The position numbers and the translations under genes are program-made. The notes beneath the pieces are model-generated. The model saw only the letters and a program-made list of their open reading frames with translations, searched no databases and was not told the origin of the DNA. Positions 47,490 to 59,307 of a stretch of 64,000 nt of DNA are shown here, one piece after another (position 1 is the first letter of the stretch; each line of letters begins with the position of its first letter). Origin of the DNA: Paraphaeosphaeria minitans (taxonomy: Eukaryota > Ascomycota > Dothideomycetes > Pleosporales > Didymosphaeriaceae); contig WJXW01000017.1 of the NCBI GenBank assembly GCA_015832175.1, positions 186,001 to 250,000 on the forward strand. Reading direction: 5' to 3'.

Positions 47490-48349
47490 GATGGCTCACG
47501 CAGAGACGGACTGGTGACGCCGCGTTCGATGATACTCGAAGATAACGCAGGGGTTGGCTCTGGGTGGAAGGGGACGTGGGGCAGTCACGCTTTTGAAAAA
47601 ACACGTCGTAGGTAGGTAGGCAGGTAGGTAGGTAGGTAGGTAGGTAGGTAGGTAGTAGGTAGGGATCGCACGCCGCGCTCCAGACTCAACGGGCGCTTGC
47701 TGCTTGCTAGTGCAACCAAATACCTATGCCCGCGCAGCAAGCCACGCTGACGGCTGCTTTCGGTAGATAGCCACCTTGTTTGCGCATCCCACCAATCTCC
47801 AAGCTTGGGCCCGATGGCTTTGTCTACCTATCATACCTTAGCCTTCTCTCACACCATCTCGCTCATCGCGACCTACTGCGAAGAGTCGTAAGCTCATGGC
47901 GGGGTTTCTGCTTCTCGGGGAAGCGTGGAACACTGGGCGCGCCGCAAATCGAAGATCAAAAGCGCCCCGGACGCCATCGCACGTCAGCCAGCGTCCGCCC
48001 CCCGCCAGAGCTCGTTCTTAGTCTTCCCATATCTTCCATGTGCCAGTCGTTCGGAAGCCGTGATGCAGTCTCTGCCTCACTCTTCGTCCTTCCCGAAGAG
48101 GCCCCGTCTTCATCGGAATGCTGCTAACGCCCTGTCTGAACCATGCTCGGAACGAATAGAGTCGCAATGTGAGCCCCGGGCTCTAGAAAAGCCCATCACT
48201 CGCACTACTGTTTCGTCTACCTTGCTACCATCAAAGTTCACGTGATGTCTTGGGACCAGAAGGGACTAGCTCGCGATTACAGATTTCATGAACAACCCCG
48301 CGACGTCCATCGTTCTATTCAACGTCACCACAATTCAGAAAAAAGCAAT
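47490..48349. other. Divergent intergenic region HET / UBA4
   Basis: Shared upstream region of 860 bp. Contains the GGTA microsatellite at 47608-47663. The ORFs at 47780-48245 have no family features and read as chance. An upstream ATG at 48242 in frame with UBA4 would add 36 residues of atypical sequence and was not used. Confidence 0.55.
47608..47663. repeat. GGTA microsatellite
   Basis: About 13 tetranucleotide units of GGTA with one GGCA variant and one short unit, 120 bp upstream of the HET start codon. Confidence 0.95.
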
Positions 48350-50042
48350 ATGGCTTCTGAGACGGTGATAGGGTCATTGCGTCAACAAATAGCGACATGT
48401 GAATCACAGCTCCAGGACCTGAAGCGGCAGCTTGCGGAAGTAGAGCATCAAAGTCAGCAAAGGCGAACGAACCTAGCATTGGAGCAAGGTGTACACACCA
48501 TAGACGACCCACTTGCTTTCGACTTCTCTCATGGAATTCACGATGATTTCAAATCAGAGGTTCTTGCTGCCTTGGCGCAGCCTGAAGAAACAACGCCACC
48601 TCAAAGACGCTGGCCGCTAGAAGCGAACGAGTATAAACGTTATGGAAGACAGTTGATAATGCCTGAAATTGGCCTGCAAGGTAGACCGCCCCCTTGATTG
48701 AAAAACTATGAAAGCAAACGGTTTGACATTCCTTCCACAGGTCAGCTTCGTTTGAAAAACGCATCTGTACTCATCGTCGGCGTTGGCGGGCTGGGCTGTC
48801 CAGCAGCCGCTTACTTGGTCGGTGCAGGCGTTGGCAAAGTAGGACTAGTTGACGGGGATACTGTCGAAGAGTCCAACCTTCACCGCCAAATACTACATTC
48901 CACTGCAAAAGTCAATATGACCAAAGTCGAAAGCGCTATGATCGCATTACATTCGTATGCCTCTGTCTTGCTCAAGCTCGCACGGGCTTTTTGCTAAGTT
49001 CATCTACAGACTGAATCCGAATGTTGAACTTGTGCCGCATCAAGGCCGACTTACACCTGAGACGGCCTTGTCTACACTTCAGCCCTACGACATAGTTCTA
49101 GATTGCACTGATACTCCAGCTTCGCGCTATTTGATCTCGGACAGCTGTGTTCTGCTGGGGAAGCCTCTGATATCTGCTTCAGCTCTCCGTACAGATGGCC
49201 AGCTCATGGTCCTGAACAACCCTCCTTTACCCCCAGGAAACACCTCTGGCGGCCCGTGCTATCGATGTGTCTTTCCAAAGCCGCCACCAGCAGAGTCAGT
49301 CGTCACGTGCGGCGATGGAGGTATTCTTGGTCCAGTGGTGGGAACTATGGGTACACTACAAGCCCTTGAGGCTATCAAAGTTTTGACGAAACAGCCATCA
49401 GCTTCTTTGAATGATCCAGCACCTGTGGACCATCCATTTTTGCTCATATTTTCCGCTTACTCCAGCCCGATGTTTAGAACGATTCGTTTGCGAACTCGAA
49501 AGCTGAAGTGTGCTGTCTGTTCTGCACACGCAACATTGACACCTGAAGCACTCAATTCTGGAAGCATGGACTATGTACAATTCTGCGGCACAGTTGGTCC
49601 GATAGACGCGCTGAGCTCCAACGAACGCATATCCGCTGAGAACTACGCAAAAGTTCGCTTGAATGTGAATCCTTTTACCGGATCAGAGCCAAGCAAGGAC
49701 AGTCACATCTTGGTCGATGTGCGCGAGAAGGTTCAGTTTGACCTTTGCAACCTTGAGGGGAGTGTCAATGTGCCTTTCTCGGCCGTGACTAGCTTGCCTG
49801 TTGGTGCTCGGAACGGGAGAGCGAATGAGTCAAATCCAGAGGCAGTCTGGGTATCGGAGTTGAGGCAGCATGCTGATAAGCCCATATTCGTTGTTTGCAG
49901 GCGGGGTAACGACTCGCAATTCACCGTTAAGAAAATGAAAGAGCTGGGACTAGACAACGGAGGTCAAAGGTGGATCGGTGATATCCGGGGCGGTTTACTC
50001 GCATGGAGAGACAATGTGGATAGGGAATTCCCTGAGTACTGA
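48350..50042 (+). CDS. uba4: UBA4/MOCS3: ubiquitin-like activating enzyme with rhodanese domain
   Basis: Adenylates and thiolates the C-terminus of URM1 (and of MOCO-synthase small subunits in species that have them), supplying sulfur for tRNA wobble thiolation. Exons 48350-48680, 48741-48954 and 49010-50042, introns of 60 and 55 bp, 525 aa. The N-terminal coiled coil (about 5-40) is typical of fungal UBA4. E1 domain: GVGGLG nucleotide loop (124-129), D-G-D-T-V-E-x-S-N-L-x-R-Q, zinc CxxC pairs CYRC (265-268) and CAVC (349-352), catalytic Cys in [10 protein letters not shown] (about 282). Rhodanese domain at the C-terminus with active-site loop CRRGNDSQ (Cys about 478). All catalytic residues are present. 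Cytosolic. Confidence 0.96.
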
Positions 50043-50871
50043 GTGCGACCACTTGAGGACGAGTGCCAATTCCTGGGCTTCTCGGACAGTCAAATTACAC
50101 ATCGTATTCATGGATGGATCAGCCCTCTTCTATCGAGCAATGATGGTTAGACTGCAGTCCTACAGCCGTGATGAGCAATAGTATCTACTATCATCCTGAA
50201 ATTGCAGCACCAAATCTTTAAACCATGCTGGAGACAATATCATGGACAGCTCAGCGTAATGCGGAAAAAATCAACGGAATAAGTTTCAGTAACAAAATCC
50301 ACCGGATCAATCAGGGAAGTTCATCACTGCACATGGCGACGGCAGTCCGGAGCACGTTGATTATCTATCAACCCCCAATATACACTTTTTCGCCTATCAC
50401 AGAACCTCCCATGAGATCCTCAATCCTAAGCGTCGCCACTACAACCTAACGCCCCACCAGCAACTCGCTCGCAGGACTTTCCTACACCCTTGGAGTGGCA
50501 ATCCGGTTGTGTCCTCTCAACATTCTGCTCGTGCGCTTTTATCTCTCCAAACCTCCTCTCATTGGTCGACGCACCGGCGTATATGAGCAATCAAGCCTCA
50601 ATCTGCGGCAGTTCACAACGTATACTCCCATAGGCGACGATCCTCCATTACACTTTCCCGCCCACGCTTCTTCCACATGGACTGCGGGGTCGCAAAGTAT
50701 TCGGTCCAGGATATCGGCCGGCCGGCCGCAAGGATAGCATCGAGCTCAAAAACGTGCCAAGTCTGTAGGTTGCATCTACCTTCATTATTGACGTTCACTC
50801 TCAAGCTTGCCGTATTCTTTCAAGCCCTTTTCGTCTGTTTTTCTGCCTGTTGCTCAGAAGACTCTATCGCC
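50043..50871. other. Intergenic
   Basis: 3' flank of UBA4 and promoter of the DUF1996 gene, ending in a pyrimidine-rich leader (about 50,805-50,865) typical of filamentous fungal core promoters. Contains a GGCCGGCCGGCC palindrome near 50,720. No gene recognised. Confidence 0.6.
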
Positions 50872-52150
50872 ATGCATTTCTCCCTCCTTGCCCTAACCCT
50901 CGCCCTCGCAGCCAAAGATGCCTCCGCCGCACTCGCCAACGCCCTCATGGCACGCCAATTCGCACAGGCAGCCATGATGCGATTCCAGTGCTCGCAGCTC
51001 GTCTACGACCGCATCGATCCCCTCGTGCAACCAGGATCCCTCCCCAGCGCGCACATGCATCAAGTGCGAACCCTCCCCCTTCTTCCCTACCACCCCCGAA
51101 CCTATAATGACATAACCGCAGATCGTCGGGGGCAACTCCTTCAACGCCACCATGACTCCCCTCTCCTACGACCCCTCCACCACCTCCACCTGCACCACCT
51201 GCGACTACTCTGAAGATTTCAGCAATTACTGGACGGCGAACCTATACTTCCGCGCTGCGAACGGGACCTACAAGCGGGTGCCGCAGATGGTGAACCTGGG
51301 GCTTTCCGGCCGCGAGGGCGTGACGGTGTACTACATTCCTCCATATGACGGGAAGACGAAGGTGACTGCGTTCCCGAAGGGGTTCCGCATGTTGGTGGGC
51401 GATGCGGGGCTGCGGACGAAGGAGGGCCAGCAGAAGCAGCTGTGCCACCGGTGCTTCAGCAACAAGCAGCAGAATCCGTTCGGGGGGGCTCCCTGTACCG
51501 GAGATGACACTTATGATCTGCCGAAGAAGCAGTGCGGAGGGGGCATTCGGACGACGATCACGTTTCCGACGTAGGTGAGTGTGGAGACTGTGGTCGGAGA
51601 GGTGCTAACGGTCGATAGGTGCTGGGATGGGAAGAACACCGATTCACCCAAGTACGTGAGCCTCCGAACATGTCGTAACTGTACTGACTCCAGCCAGCCA
51701 CAAAGAGCACGTCGCATACCCCTTATCTGGTTCCTTCGAATCCGGCGGTCCCTGCCCCTCAACCCACCCGGTCAAGCTCCCCCAACTCATGTAAGCATGG
51801 CCCCCTGACCCTACAGACACACACTCACCGCCAGCCCCAGGTACGAAGTCATGTGGGACACCACCGTCTTCAACGACAAGTCCCTCTGGCCGACCGACGG
51901 CTCGCAGCCCTTGATCTACAGCATGGGTGATGGTACCGGGTACGGCCAGCACGGCGACTACCTCTTCGGCTGGAAGGACGGCGTACTCCAGAAAGCCCTC
52001 GACGCGCGGTGCAGCGGCAACGCGTGCAAGACGCTCAAAACGCAGACAAGTGCGGTGAGCACAAAGTGTGCAAAGGGGCAGTCTGTGCACGAGGATGCGG
52101 AGGGATGGCTGACTGAACTTCCTGGCGCACCTGCTGTTACTTTTGGTTGA
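50872..52150 (+). CDS. Secreted DUF1996-domain protein
   Basis: Five exons: 50872-51063, 51122-51570, 51619-51651, 51698-51790, 51841-52150, with introns of 58, 48, 46 and 50 bp, all GT-AG. 358 aa. Signal peptide [22 protein letters not shown]1996 hallmarks in order: [47 protein letters not shown] block, [35 protein letters not shown], and a C-terminal [16 protein letters not shown]. The two conserved His blocks suggest metal or substrate binding, but the activity of the family is not established. The tiny 33-bp exon 3 is needed to keep [19 protein letters not shown] continuous. Confidence 0.93.
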
Positions 52151-52429
52151 AAATTGGAAAGCTTCGATCCTTGTCGTCCTTGCTGCGTTATAGAGCTGCT
52201 GTTATAACACATCTGCTGTACTTCAGAGCCCCAGGCAGTGACGTGATGATCACCAAGAGATATGTGATATGTTGAGGAAGAAATGAACGGATTCCATTGT
52301 CTATGCAACCGCAAATAGCAAAAGGAAATCTTTCTGTATCAGATTCAGCTAAGTGTACACAAAATACAGGTAGCCCACGCTACGCCCCACTATTCACTCT
52401 CCGGTGTTCCTCTCTTTCTCTCATCACGC

Positions 52430-54097
52430 TTACGACAGCATCCTGCTCATGTCGTTCCTTATACGGTCGTAGGGCAGAAGACCCTCAATCGATCCAACCG
52501 CCGAGATGGCAACATCGCGGTCCCAAAGCTTCCTCTTGGCAAAATCCATAACATCCTTCTCCGAGATGGCGCCGACGACGCGCTCGATCTCCTCTGGTGC
52601 TAACCTGCGACCAGTGGTGATGATCTGGCGACCAATGTCTTCGGCGACGGCGGTAGTGCCGTCAAGGGAGAGGAGGAGGGAGGCCTTGAGCTGGGACTTG
52701 GCGCGCTCGACCTCAGCGTTGGAGACGCTGGAAGACAGGCGGGACCATTCGCGGAGGGTGAAGTGGACCAAGTCATCGATGCGGTCAAGGTGAGGAGTGA
52801 CCATGTAAATACCCCAAAGACTGCTGTTGTTAGCTAACATACTCAATTCCCGGTTCTCAATCATGACCTACCCAGTGTCCGAGTAGCTGGTAGAGAAGCT
52901 CATGAAGCTGTTGGCGAGGTTGTGCTGGGAGACGAAAGAGCTGAGCTTGGAGCCAAGGTAGGCCGAGTTGCCCATAGCGCGGTCCCAGTTGCCGACGATG
53001 GCCTGGGTAACGAGGGCAGTAAAGTAGTCCTCGTCGTTCCAGCTGACACCCTCGACGGCGATGGCGATGTTGGCAGATGCCATGGTGTCGTCCCGGATCC
53101 TCACCTCAGAGCCGATGAACTCGGGCTTTTGCTTCTGCTCGGCGACGATCTTTCCGGAGTAGTTGGGAGCCTCAGCAGGCAGCTTGGAGAAGTACTTCTC
53201 AGCGAGCTCGACGAGCTGCTCGTGGGGAACACCACCTGCACCGACGAGGACCATGCGGTCGGCGGTGTAGTTGGTCTTGATGTAGCTCTCCAAGTCGTCC
53301 CTCTTGATGGTCTCGATGTTCTCCTTGGGGCCGAGGATGGTGCGTCCGAGGGGCTGGCCCTGGAAGGCGGTGGCGTGCAGATGGTCGAAGACAACCTCCT
53401 CAAGCTGCTTGTCGACCTCCTCCTGCTCGCGGAGGATGACGTCTCGCTCGCGCTCGATGGCCTGGGGCTCGAGCTTGGAGTTTTGCAGGATATCGGAGAG
53501 GATGTCAACGGCGGCGGGTACATCGTTGTTGAAGGCCTTGGCGTAGTAGACGGTGTTTTCACGCTGTCGTGTTCCATCAGCAAGCCGTCCAGGGCTACTC
53601 TAGTCGTGCGGAGCAATCATACCGAAGTGTAGGCGTTGAGGTGACCGCCCATGTTTTCTATCTCGAGCTCGAGCTGCTGCTGTGTGCGCTTCTGGGTTCC
53701 CTGTTGCCGGACATCAGTTCCTGCCATCTCGCGGCTGCATGTGGCCATCTCACCTTGAACGCAAGGTGCTCGAGGAAGTGTGCGGTTCCGTTGGTCTTGT
53801 CCGTCTCAGCGCGGCTGCCGGCATCGATCCAGACACCGACGGTCGACGTCTGGGCCCACGGGGAGTGCTCGGTTGCGATCTGCGAACAAGGGTCAATTGA
53901 AGTCCTGGGAGCTGTGCAGAGCTCGTACGTACGGTGAAGCCATTGGACAGGGTGGTGGACTCGGTCTTGGAGCCGTACGAGACGGGCGTGGCCAGGCCTC
54001 GTGTCAAGGGCGACTGCTTGCTGCGCTTGACGGCGTTGATGGCGGCCTTGGAGCGCAGGGCCGTGTGCAGGTTCAATGCGAGCCGCCGGGAAGCCAT
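52430..54097 (-). CDS. mas1: Mitochondrial processing peptidase beta subunit
   Basis: Matrix metallopeptidase subunit that removes presequences. In several filamentous fungi the same protein also serves as core I of complex III. Exons 54097-53933, 53879-53754, 53700-53623, 53563-52872, 52820-52430; introns of 53, 53, 59 and 51 bp; 483 aa. An Arg-rich presequence (MASRRLALNLHTALRSK) targets mitochondria. The inverted zinc motif HFLEH is at 89-93, and ERERDVILREQEEV follows. The C-terminal half has SYSDTGLWGIYMV across the last intron. The intact HxxEH argues for an active beta subunit rather than a core-only paralogue. An ATG at 54247 would add 50 residues without presequence character. Confidence 0.95.
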
Positions 54098-54385
54098 TGC
54101 GTATGCTCGCTCGGGATTCGGAGACGCGCGGGCGGAGGAGGGGCGGCGGGTGATGGGATGGAGGATGTCGTTGGAGCTGTTCCTGCTTGGCGAGAGGTGA
54201 GGAAACTGCGATCGGCTTATTCCGGAAAGGGCAGCCACGACAGCCAATCAGCGCCGCCCGACGTAATCACGAAGCACCACAGCGCTCGACCTCGGGTCAT
54301 GGCCAGTGAGCCTCAAGCCATCCCGCGCACCAGCAGTCTTCGTCCACATCTCTCCGCTCTCCATTGCGCCGCGAAGCAAGCAGCA
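54098..54385. promoter_or_regulatory. Bidirectional promoter of MPP-beta and SDH4
   Basis: 288 bp between the start codons of two divergently transcribed nuclear genes for mitochondrial proteins. CCAAT (54244-54248, in AGCCAATCAG) is a match to the site of the HAP/CBC complex that controls respiratory genes in fungi. No TATA box. The pairing suggests coordinated expression; the binding is inferred. Confidence 0.55.
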
Positions 54386-55032
54386 ATGGCTTCCGTTATG
54401 GTTCCCGGCCTGCTCAGGCAAAGCTTCGCCAGCCCCGCCGCCTCCAGGCGTGCCTTCTCGACCCTCACGAGCTCGGCCGCATGCCAGTCTTCGCCGCTCG
54501 TCCAGCAGCTCCGCCCAGGCTTTGCGCGCTCAGCAGTGCCCAAGGCGACCCGCATCGCTGCCTTCCATGCCACCCAGCGCCAGCAGATCCTGCCCCCGCT
54601 GCCCCAGAAGATCGAGGGAAGCGTCAACACGGCCGTCCCGGTCCCCAACCCAGACTACTCCCACGGCAGCTACCACTGGAGCTTCGAGCGCCTCCTCGCC
54701 GCTGGCCTTGTCCCGCTCACCGTTGCCCCGTTCGCGGCTGGCTCGCTGAACCCGGTCACTGACTCCATTCTCTGTGCTCTGCTGGTCCTTCACTCGCACA
54801 TTGGCTTTGAGTATGCTCATCACTTCACTTGTCAGATGAACGCCGCAGTTTGCTAATACCTCCCAGGTCCTGCATCATCGACTACTTCCCCAAGAAACGC
54901 ATCCCGAAGATTCGCGCCACAGCGCACTGGGCTCTTCGCATCGCGACCGTTGGTCTGGGTGTGGCTCTCTACTCGTTCGAGACGAATGACGTCGGCATTA
55001 CCGAGCTGGTCGCGAGGCTGTGGCACGCTTAG
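54386..55032 (+). CDS. sdh4: Succinate dehydrogenase membrane anchor subunit SDH4 (CybS)
   Basis: Complex II membrane anchor that helps bind heme b and ubiquinone in the inner mitochondrial membrane. Exons 54386-54810 and 54867-55032 with a 56-bp intron (GTATGC, TGCTAAT branch, CAG). 196 aa. N-terminal presequence rich in Arg/Ser. Then YHWSFERLLAAGLVPLTV, the first hydrophobic segment, the heme/quinone block HSHIGFESCIIDYFPKKR and two further hydrophobic segments. An ATG at 54299 in frame would lengthen the presequence by 29 residues. Confidence 0.95.
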
Positions 55033-55741
55033 CTTGACGTTGACGTTCGCGGGTGCGAGAGCGGAGGGTGTATATACAAGGCGGAGACAGGAAGAGGAGG
55101 TGGTTCCGCGGAAGGATGGCTTTGTGATATGTACGTGTATTTGGAAACATCGAAATGCCAAGTGAAACTCCAACGTGTTCTTCTTGGTCAATAAGAGTGA
55201 TGCTGAACGACTCGCCTCAGCACTAGGACTACTCCGAGGTGTAATCTAGTGAGACGAACCTACGGAGTCAAGATGACTGGATGGACACATTCAGGATATT
55301 CCAGCTAATCAGCGAGAAAGGAACAATGGACTTTGCACCTGGCGATTTACTTCGGATCAGAATTAATCAAACGGACCGCGTATCAAGAATGGATTTATCG
55401 TCCGGTGGTTATTGCTTGGCAGGAAGCTTTAAGATGCTCAGGTACTACTAACGCTCTGTTCACATGCGTGCCTTCCTTGGCTGGTAGTGTTCCTGTTCTT
55501 AACACAATGCCCGCCGACCTCAAACACTGCATCAATGCACGTACTCTACGCCACCAGTCTCACGTGAAAACTCTCGGATCAACTGCATTGGCCTCCGATG
55601 GATTTCCACCGCCGCACCGCGCACGTACGGAGTGCGCGGTCTCCTGCTCAGTCACGCACTATGCACTCATAAAGCTATTCACCATCACCCTCACTCAGTC
55701 AAACCTACTCTACATACGGATTGCACTGTCACCTCGCCATC
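55033..55741. other. Intergenic
   Basis: 3' flank of SDH4 and a stretch of normal-composition DNA. A 200-codon plus-strand frame (from 55333) lacks protein-like composition until it overlaps the 55,742 start. Nothing else recognised. Confidence 0.5.
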
Positions 55742-56280
55742 ATGACGGACACAAAGCCATTCGCCATCATCAATCCCAACCACGAAGCAGAGGCCAATGC
55801 CTTCCGGAACTCCTAGTCATCTCACCACATGACGGACCTAGTAGGCTTGCATCTCTCATCTCTAATGGTTCTATTGTAGAAGACATACAACACGCCTGTC
55901 CCAGCAGAGCAATCACAGGTGTTCCTCATTCTTGACCTGCCCGCTGAGCTTCGCCTTCTCATCTACGATTATACCTTGACGATGTGCAAAGTCTTCTACA
56001 CACCAACCCTTTTCGGGGTCCGTGAGGGTCGCTGCTTCCATAAGCATCAGGGATGTGAGAAGCCCAACGTAAGTATCGCCCTCAGACATTGCCTCGGACT
56101 TTGGAGCCTGTACCTTCTCGGAAGGCACGCCCCGCCATAGTTCAGGGACATCGAGAAGCTGAGCCCATCTATATCGCCACGAACCTGTTCGTTGTGCCAA
56201 ATGAGATCATCTACCGTTCGCCATTCCGTGAGCTCTTCGGCCCGCAGCGCACACTCGCCAGTCAGCGTGGCCTACAATGA
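55742..56280 (+). pseudogene. Degraded 2EXR / F-box-like gene
   Basis: Fragments of a fungal 2EXR-type protein: a start MTDTKPFAIINPNHEAEANA (55742 on), then FLILDLPAELRLLIYDYTLT (55,922 on), then REAEPIYIATNLFVVPNE (about 56,150 on). These are the usual order of such proteins, but no single set of splice sites joins the first part to the second without a stop at 55,824. The join from the second to the third needs a 77-bp intron (GTAAGT at 56071) or a frameshift. Probably a decayed member of this large family. A transcript could rescue the gene model. Confidence 0.5.
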
Positions 56281-58522
56281 ATACGGAATAACAGCGTCAA
56301 CATGTCTAACCAGGAAGGCACTTGGCCAAGCGTGCGCATGACGTGGAAGACGTGGAAGACGTGGAATACGTGGAATGCCATCGGGGCTTTCAGTGCGATG
56401 AATGCCCAACAACGCCACGATCACGTACATCACCTGGCCAATACGCAGCTTCATGAGCAGCGATGAGATCTTCTCTTCCGCGCAATCATTCCAACTCCGA
56501 CTGCGGGCTTGGTTGTTGCCGCTGCGCATACCTCCAGCCAGGTGTTGTCAACCGCCTGAAGCCGAAGTGTGTGCGCGTGTCGCACAGGAGCTCTTCCGGC
56601 GCTCAAGCTGATTCCGAAGCCCAAACGTTTCTGAACGATGGGTGGAGGTTCTCTATGCAGATGTCGACGGCCGAGTCGGAGCGCAAGTTCGGCTTCGTGA
56701 GCAGCGGATAGGGTGTATGGCAGGGATGCATTCCCGCATTGAAGGCCGCCGAAACACTCGAACAGCCATCCCGTCGGCAATTGACACCGTACCCTTGAGG
56801 CTGTCAAGTCCGCTTTACGAGGGGGAAGCATTGGTAAGGGCATGTCATGAAACGGAAGCGGTTTTGTAACGAAACCTTACATGCCATCATGGGGATCCTT
56901 GGATGAGGGTGTAGTTATCAGCGGGAAGACAATGTGCTCTATACATTGCCGATGCGTATTCTCTGTAAATAGTTATTTCAAGACAATGGCCCATGACGTC
57001 CCCCACTTGAACGTCGTCAAAACCATCGACACGCCGTCGGAGATAGCCATATGCGTGCTGAATCTGCTCACTTGAACTGTTGCTGGTCTCAACGTTGTTG
57101 CGTCAGGTCAGGCCAGCGAAGCGAAGCGAAGCGATAGGTAGCTGCATCTAACCATTTCTGGAGGCTACGTGTTGATGCCACCAGTATTCCAACCCGTAGT
57201 ATATATGCCACACGGATCTCCTTGCAGCCAGCACTTTCCGATGCCACCACCTCGAGTGCAGCCGATGGCGGAGAATAATACGCCACGTGCTGTTTTTTCA
57301 AAGGGTGGATACGCAGCCATCAAAAAGATTGATCACTGCCTCTGCTCTACGGTTTGGTTAAATCGGCGCAAAGACGGAAGCATGCGGTGTTGGAATTGCC
57401 AGGTTGAATTTGCATTTCAGCGGCAAGCTCTCTGCAAAACGACGCTCAACCCTCAACCCTTATTTCGACGACTGGATGCTGCTTTCGAACGTACACCTTA
57501 CCGCATCGTCAGTGCCTCGCACAGAGCCAACAGTCCAAGCCACGTAGATTGTGCGTGCCGTACAGTGCATCCGCGGCGCAGACTGAGATCGACGGAGTGC
57601 AAACAAAGACCGCTGACGTCCCGGGGGGCGCAGCGAACAGGTTTGCAAAGTCGCGCCGCAGGCTGTATTTCTGGATTCAATCAATTGCTGTGCATCGAAG
57701 CAACAAGGTCAGCGAGCCGTCGCTCAAGTTCAGAGACGGCCACGTCTGGCTCGGTTCGCGAGCTGACGCGAGATGAGAAGCGGAAAAGGCGCGGATAGTG
57801 GATCGAACAAACGCTGCTACATTGATATTGGGGAATCTCTAAGATATATCCAAAGCCCATGCGTTCCATCGTATCGACTGCTCCCTCGGGACGCAGCGGA
57901 AACCGTACATAACTCGGCAACACGACGAGCTATAGGCTGATACACCAAGCGCCATCCTCGGCTGAGCGAGTGTTCTACATCGCACGGAGCGGTTTCTTTT
58001 GTCATGCCAGACAATTCTTTCATCCACATGACGGAAAACGCCAGCACGCCAAGTCGCTATGCGCCAAGTGGCCGATACAAATAAAAAGAAGAAATAAAAA
58101 AGCAGATGCCCAGCCTAATGGAACGATGGCGTAAAAAGTGTGGTATAGTGGTCAAAGGAGGCGAAGATACAATCTAAACTGCGTGGCGAATATAAGTTAA
58201 GCGGTAGTGGTGAAGGTGAATAGCGCAAGAGCGGATGTGTTGAAAGCAAGTAAAAGGTGATAACGCCGAGGGCCCGATGCCGCTATGCAACCGCTGGTAA
58301 ACGCGACTCAATGTGCGATTCTGTGTGTGTGAATCGCTTGTTGCCTTGCTGGTGGTACGTGATACGATAGATGATCATGATAAGGTGGTAGTTGAGATGG
58401 GAGGGAGGTGTCGTTTCGATCCACGATGCGATGAGGTCTGGGAGGATCCCGACATGGTATGCTCCGCGCCGCAAGCCGACGAGATTCCAGATGGGCGGCC
58501 CGGGGGATTGGAGCGCTGATTG
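56281..58522. other. Gene-poor stretch
   Basis: About 2.2 kb. A 9-bp tandem repeat (GACGTGGAA type, four units) sits at 56341-56375, and GCGAA repeats near 57,115-57,135. The longest frame (57169-57798, 209 codons, Arg/Ser-rich) overlaps others on the opposite strand and has no family features. No gene I can support. Confidence 0.5.
56341..56375. repeat. 9-bp tandem repeat
   Basis: Four near-identical units of ACGTGGAAG/ACGTGGAAT, just downstream of the 2EXR-like pseudogene. Confidence 0.85.
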
Positions 58523-59307
58523 CTATTTGATGACGCGGTTCTTTCCTTTGCCTTTGCTCTTGCCGGCTCCAGCTGAAGTGATTTTGCTCGTTTGCATGAG
58601 CTCACCAATATAGCTGCGGATGGTTAGGCGTGTCCAAGGCTGAAGCGAAAGAAAAAAGTAAAATAAAAGGCACTCACGATTGGAGGAACTTGTTGCCGCC
58701 CTCGAGCTTTTCGTGTTCCGACTTGACGATCTCAACACGGTCCACGATCTCCATCAGGCTGGCCTGCAGAGCTTTTGCTTGCCTTACGAAGGTCAGCGTT
58801 GGGGTCCAGGCGTGAGGGCTTGAAGAGGGGACACATAAGTAACGTTGCAAAGGTAAGGTGTTGAGGCTGGGCTGGCCGTCGCGCATGCCTCGCGGGTACC
58901 ATGGGCGGCCAGCAAGGGCAGCGGGGTCCGCAGGCAAGGCAGGCACGAGGGCGGGATGCAAAAGAAAGCGCGTCGACTCACTCTATCAGGGCCTGGCGGG
59001 CCTCCTGGCCCATCTTCTCAATCTCCTCGCTGCTGCGCCGAGGGCTCATGGTGCGGGCATCGCCGTCGTCGTACTCCTCCTCTTTGAGCTCGACGTGGGG
59101 GCTGTCGCGCGGTATTATGATGGTGCCACTGGACTTGCGGCTGCCGAGACGTGGACGCGGCAGCTTGGAAGGGTCGTCGTCGACATGGCGTGGCTGGTCC
59201 TGCTCGCTGACGGAGGAGCTGGACGAAGTGGAGCTCATGTCGTCGCGATACGAAGGGCGGCGGTGGTCGTGGACGGCGAGGGAAGGGAAGGGAGCAGGCG
59301 CCGACAT
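58523..59307 (-). CDS. SCOC-like short coiled-coil protein
   Basis: Exons 59307-58982, 58782-58678 and 58613-58523 with introns of 199 and 63 bp; 173 aa. The N-terminal 105 residues are Ser/Pro/Asp-rich and look disordered (SSTSSSSSVSEQDQPRH). The C-terminal part is the short coiled-coil block: QALIE-QAKALQASLMEIVDR, then VEIVKSEHEKLEGGNKFLQS-YIGELMQTSKIT, matching SCOC/DUF2205 proteins (Golgi-associated, autophagy-linked in animals). It ends in a Gly/Lys-rich basic tail. The first intron acceptor is the least certain join; frame and motif continuity support it. Confidence 0.85.

Noticed and set aside
47780..48245. ORFs between HET and UBA4, including an upstream ATG at 48242 for UBA4
   Set aside because: No family similarity; UBA4 starting at 48350 begins with the usual coiled coil, the extension does not look conserved.
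52922..53632. 236-codon plus-strand ORF
   Set aside because: Antisense to MPP-beta exon 4; Leu/Val/Gly/Asp bias is the typical mirror of a GC-rich coding exon.
53780..54856. 358-codon plus-strand ORF reaching upstream into MPP-beta
   Set aside because: Its 5' two thirds are antisense to MPP-beta exons; only the part from 54386 is SDH4.
57169..57798. 209-codon plus-strand ORF
   Set aside because: Longest frame in a gene-poor stretch but with no recognisable domain, overlapping opposite-strand ORFs of similar quality and no promoter or splice support.
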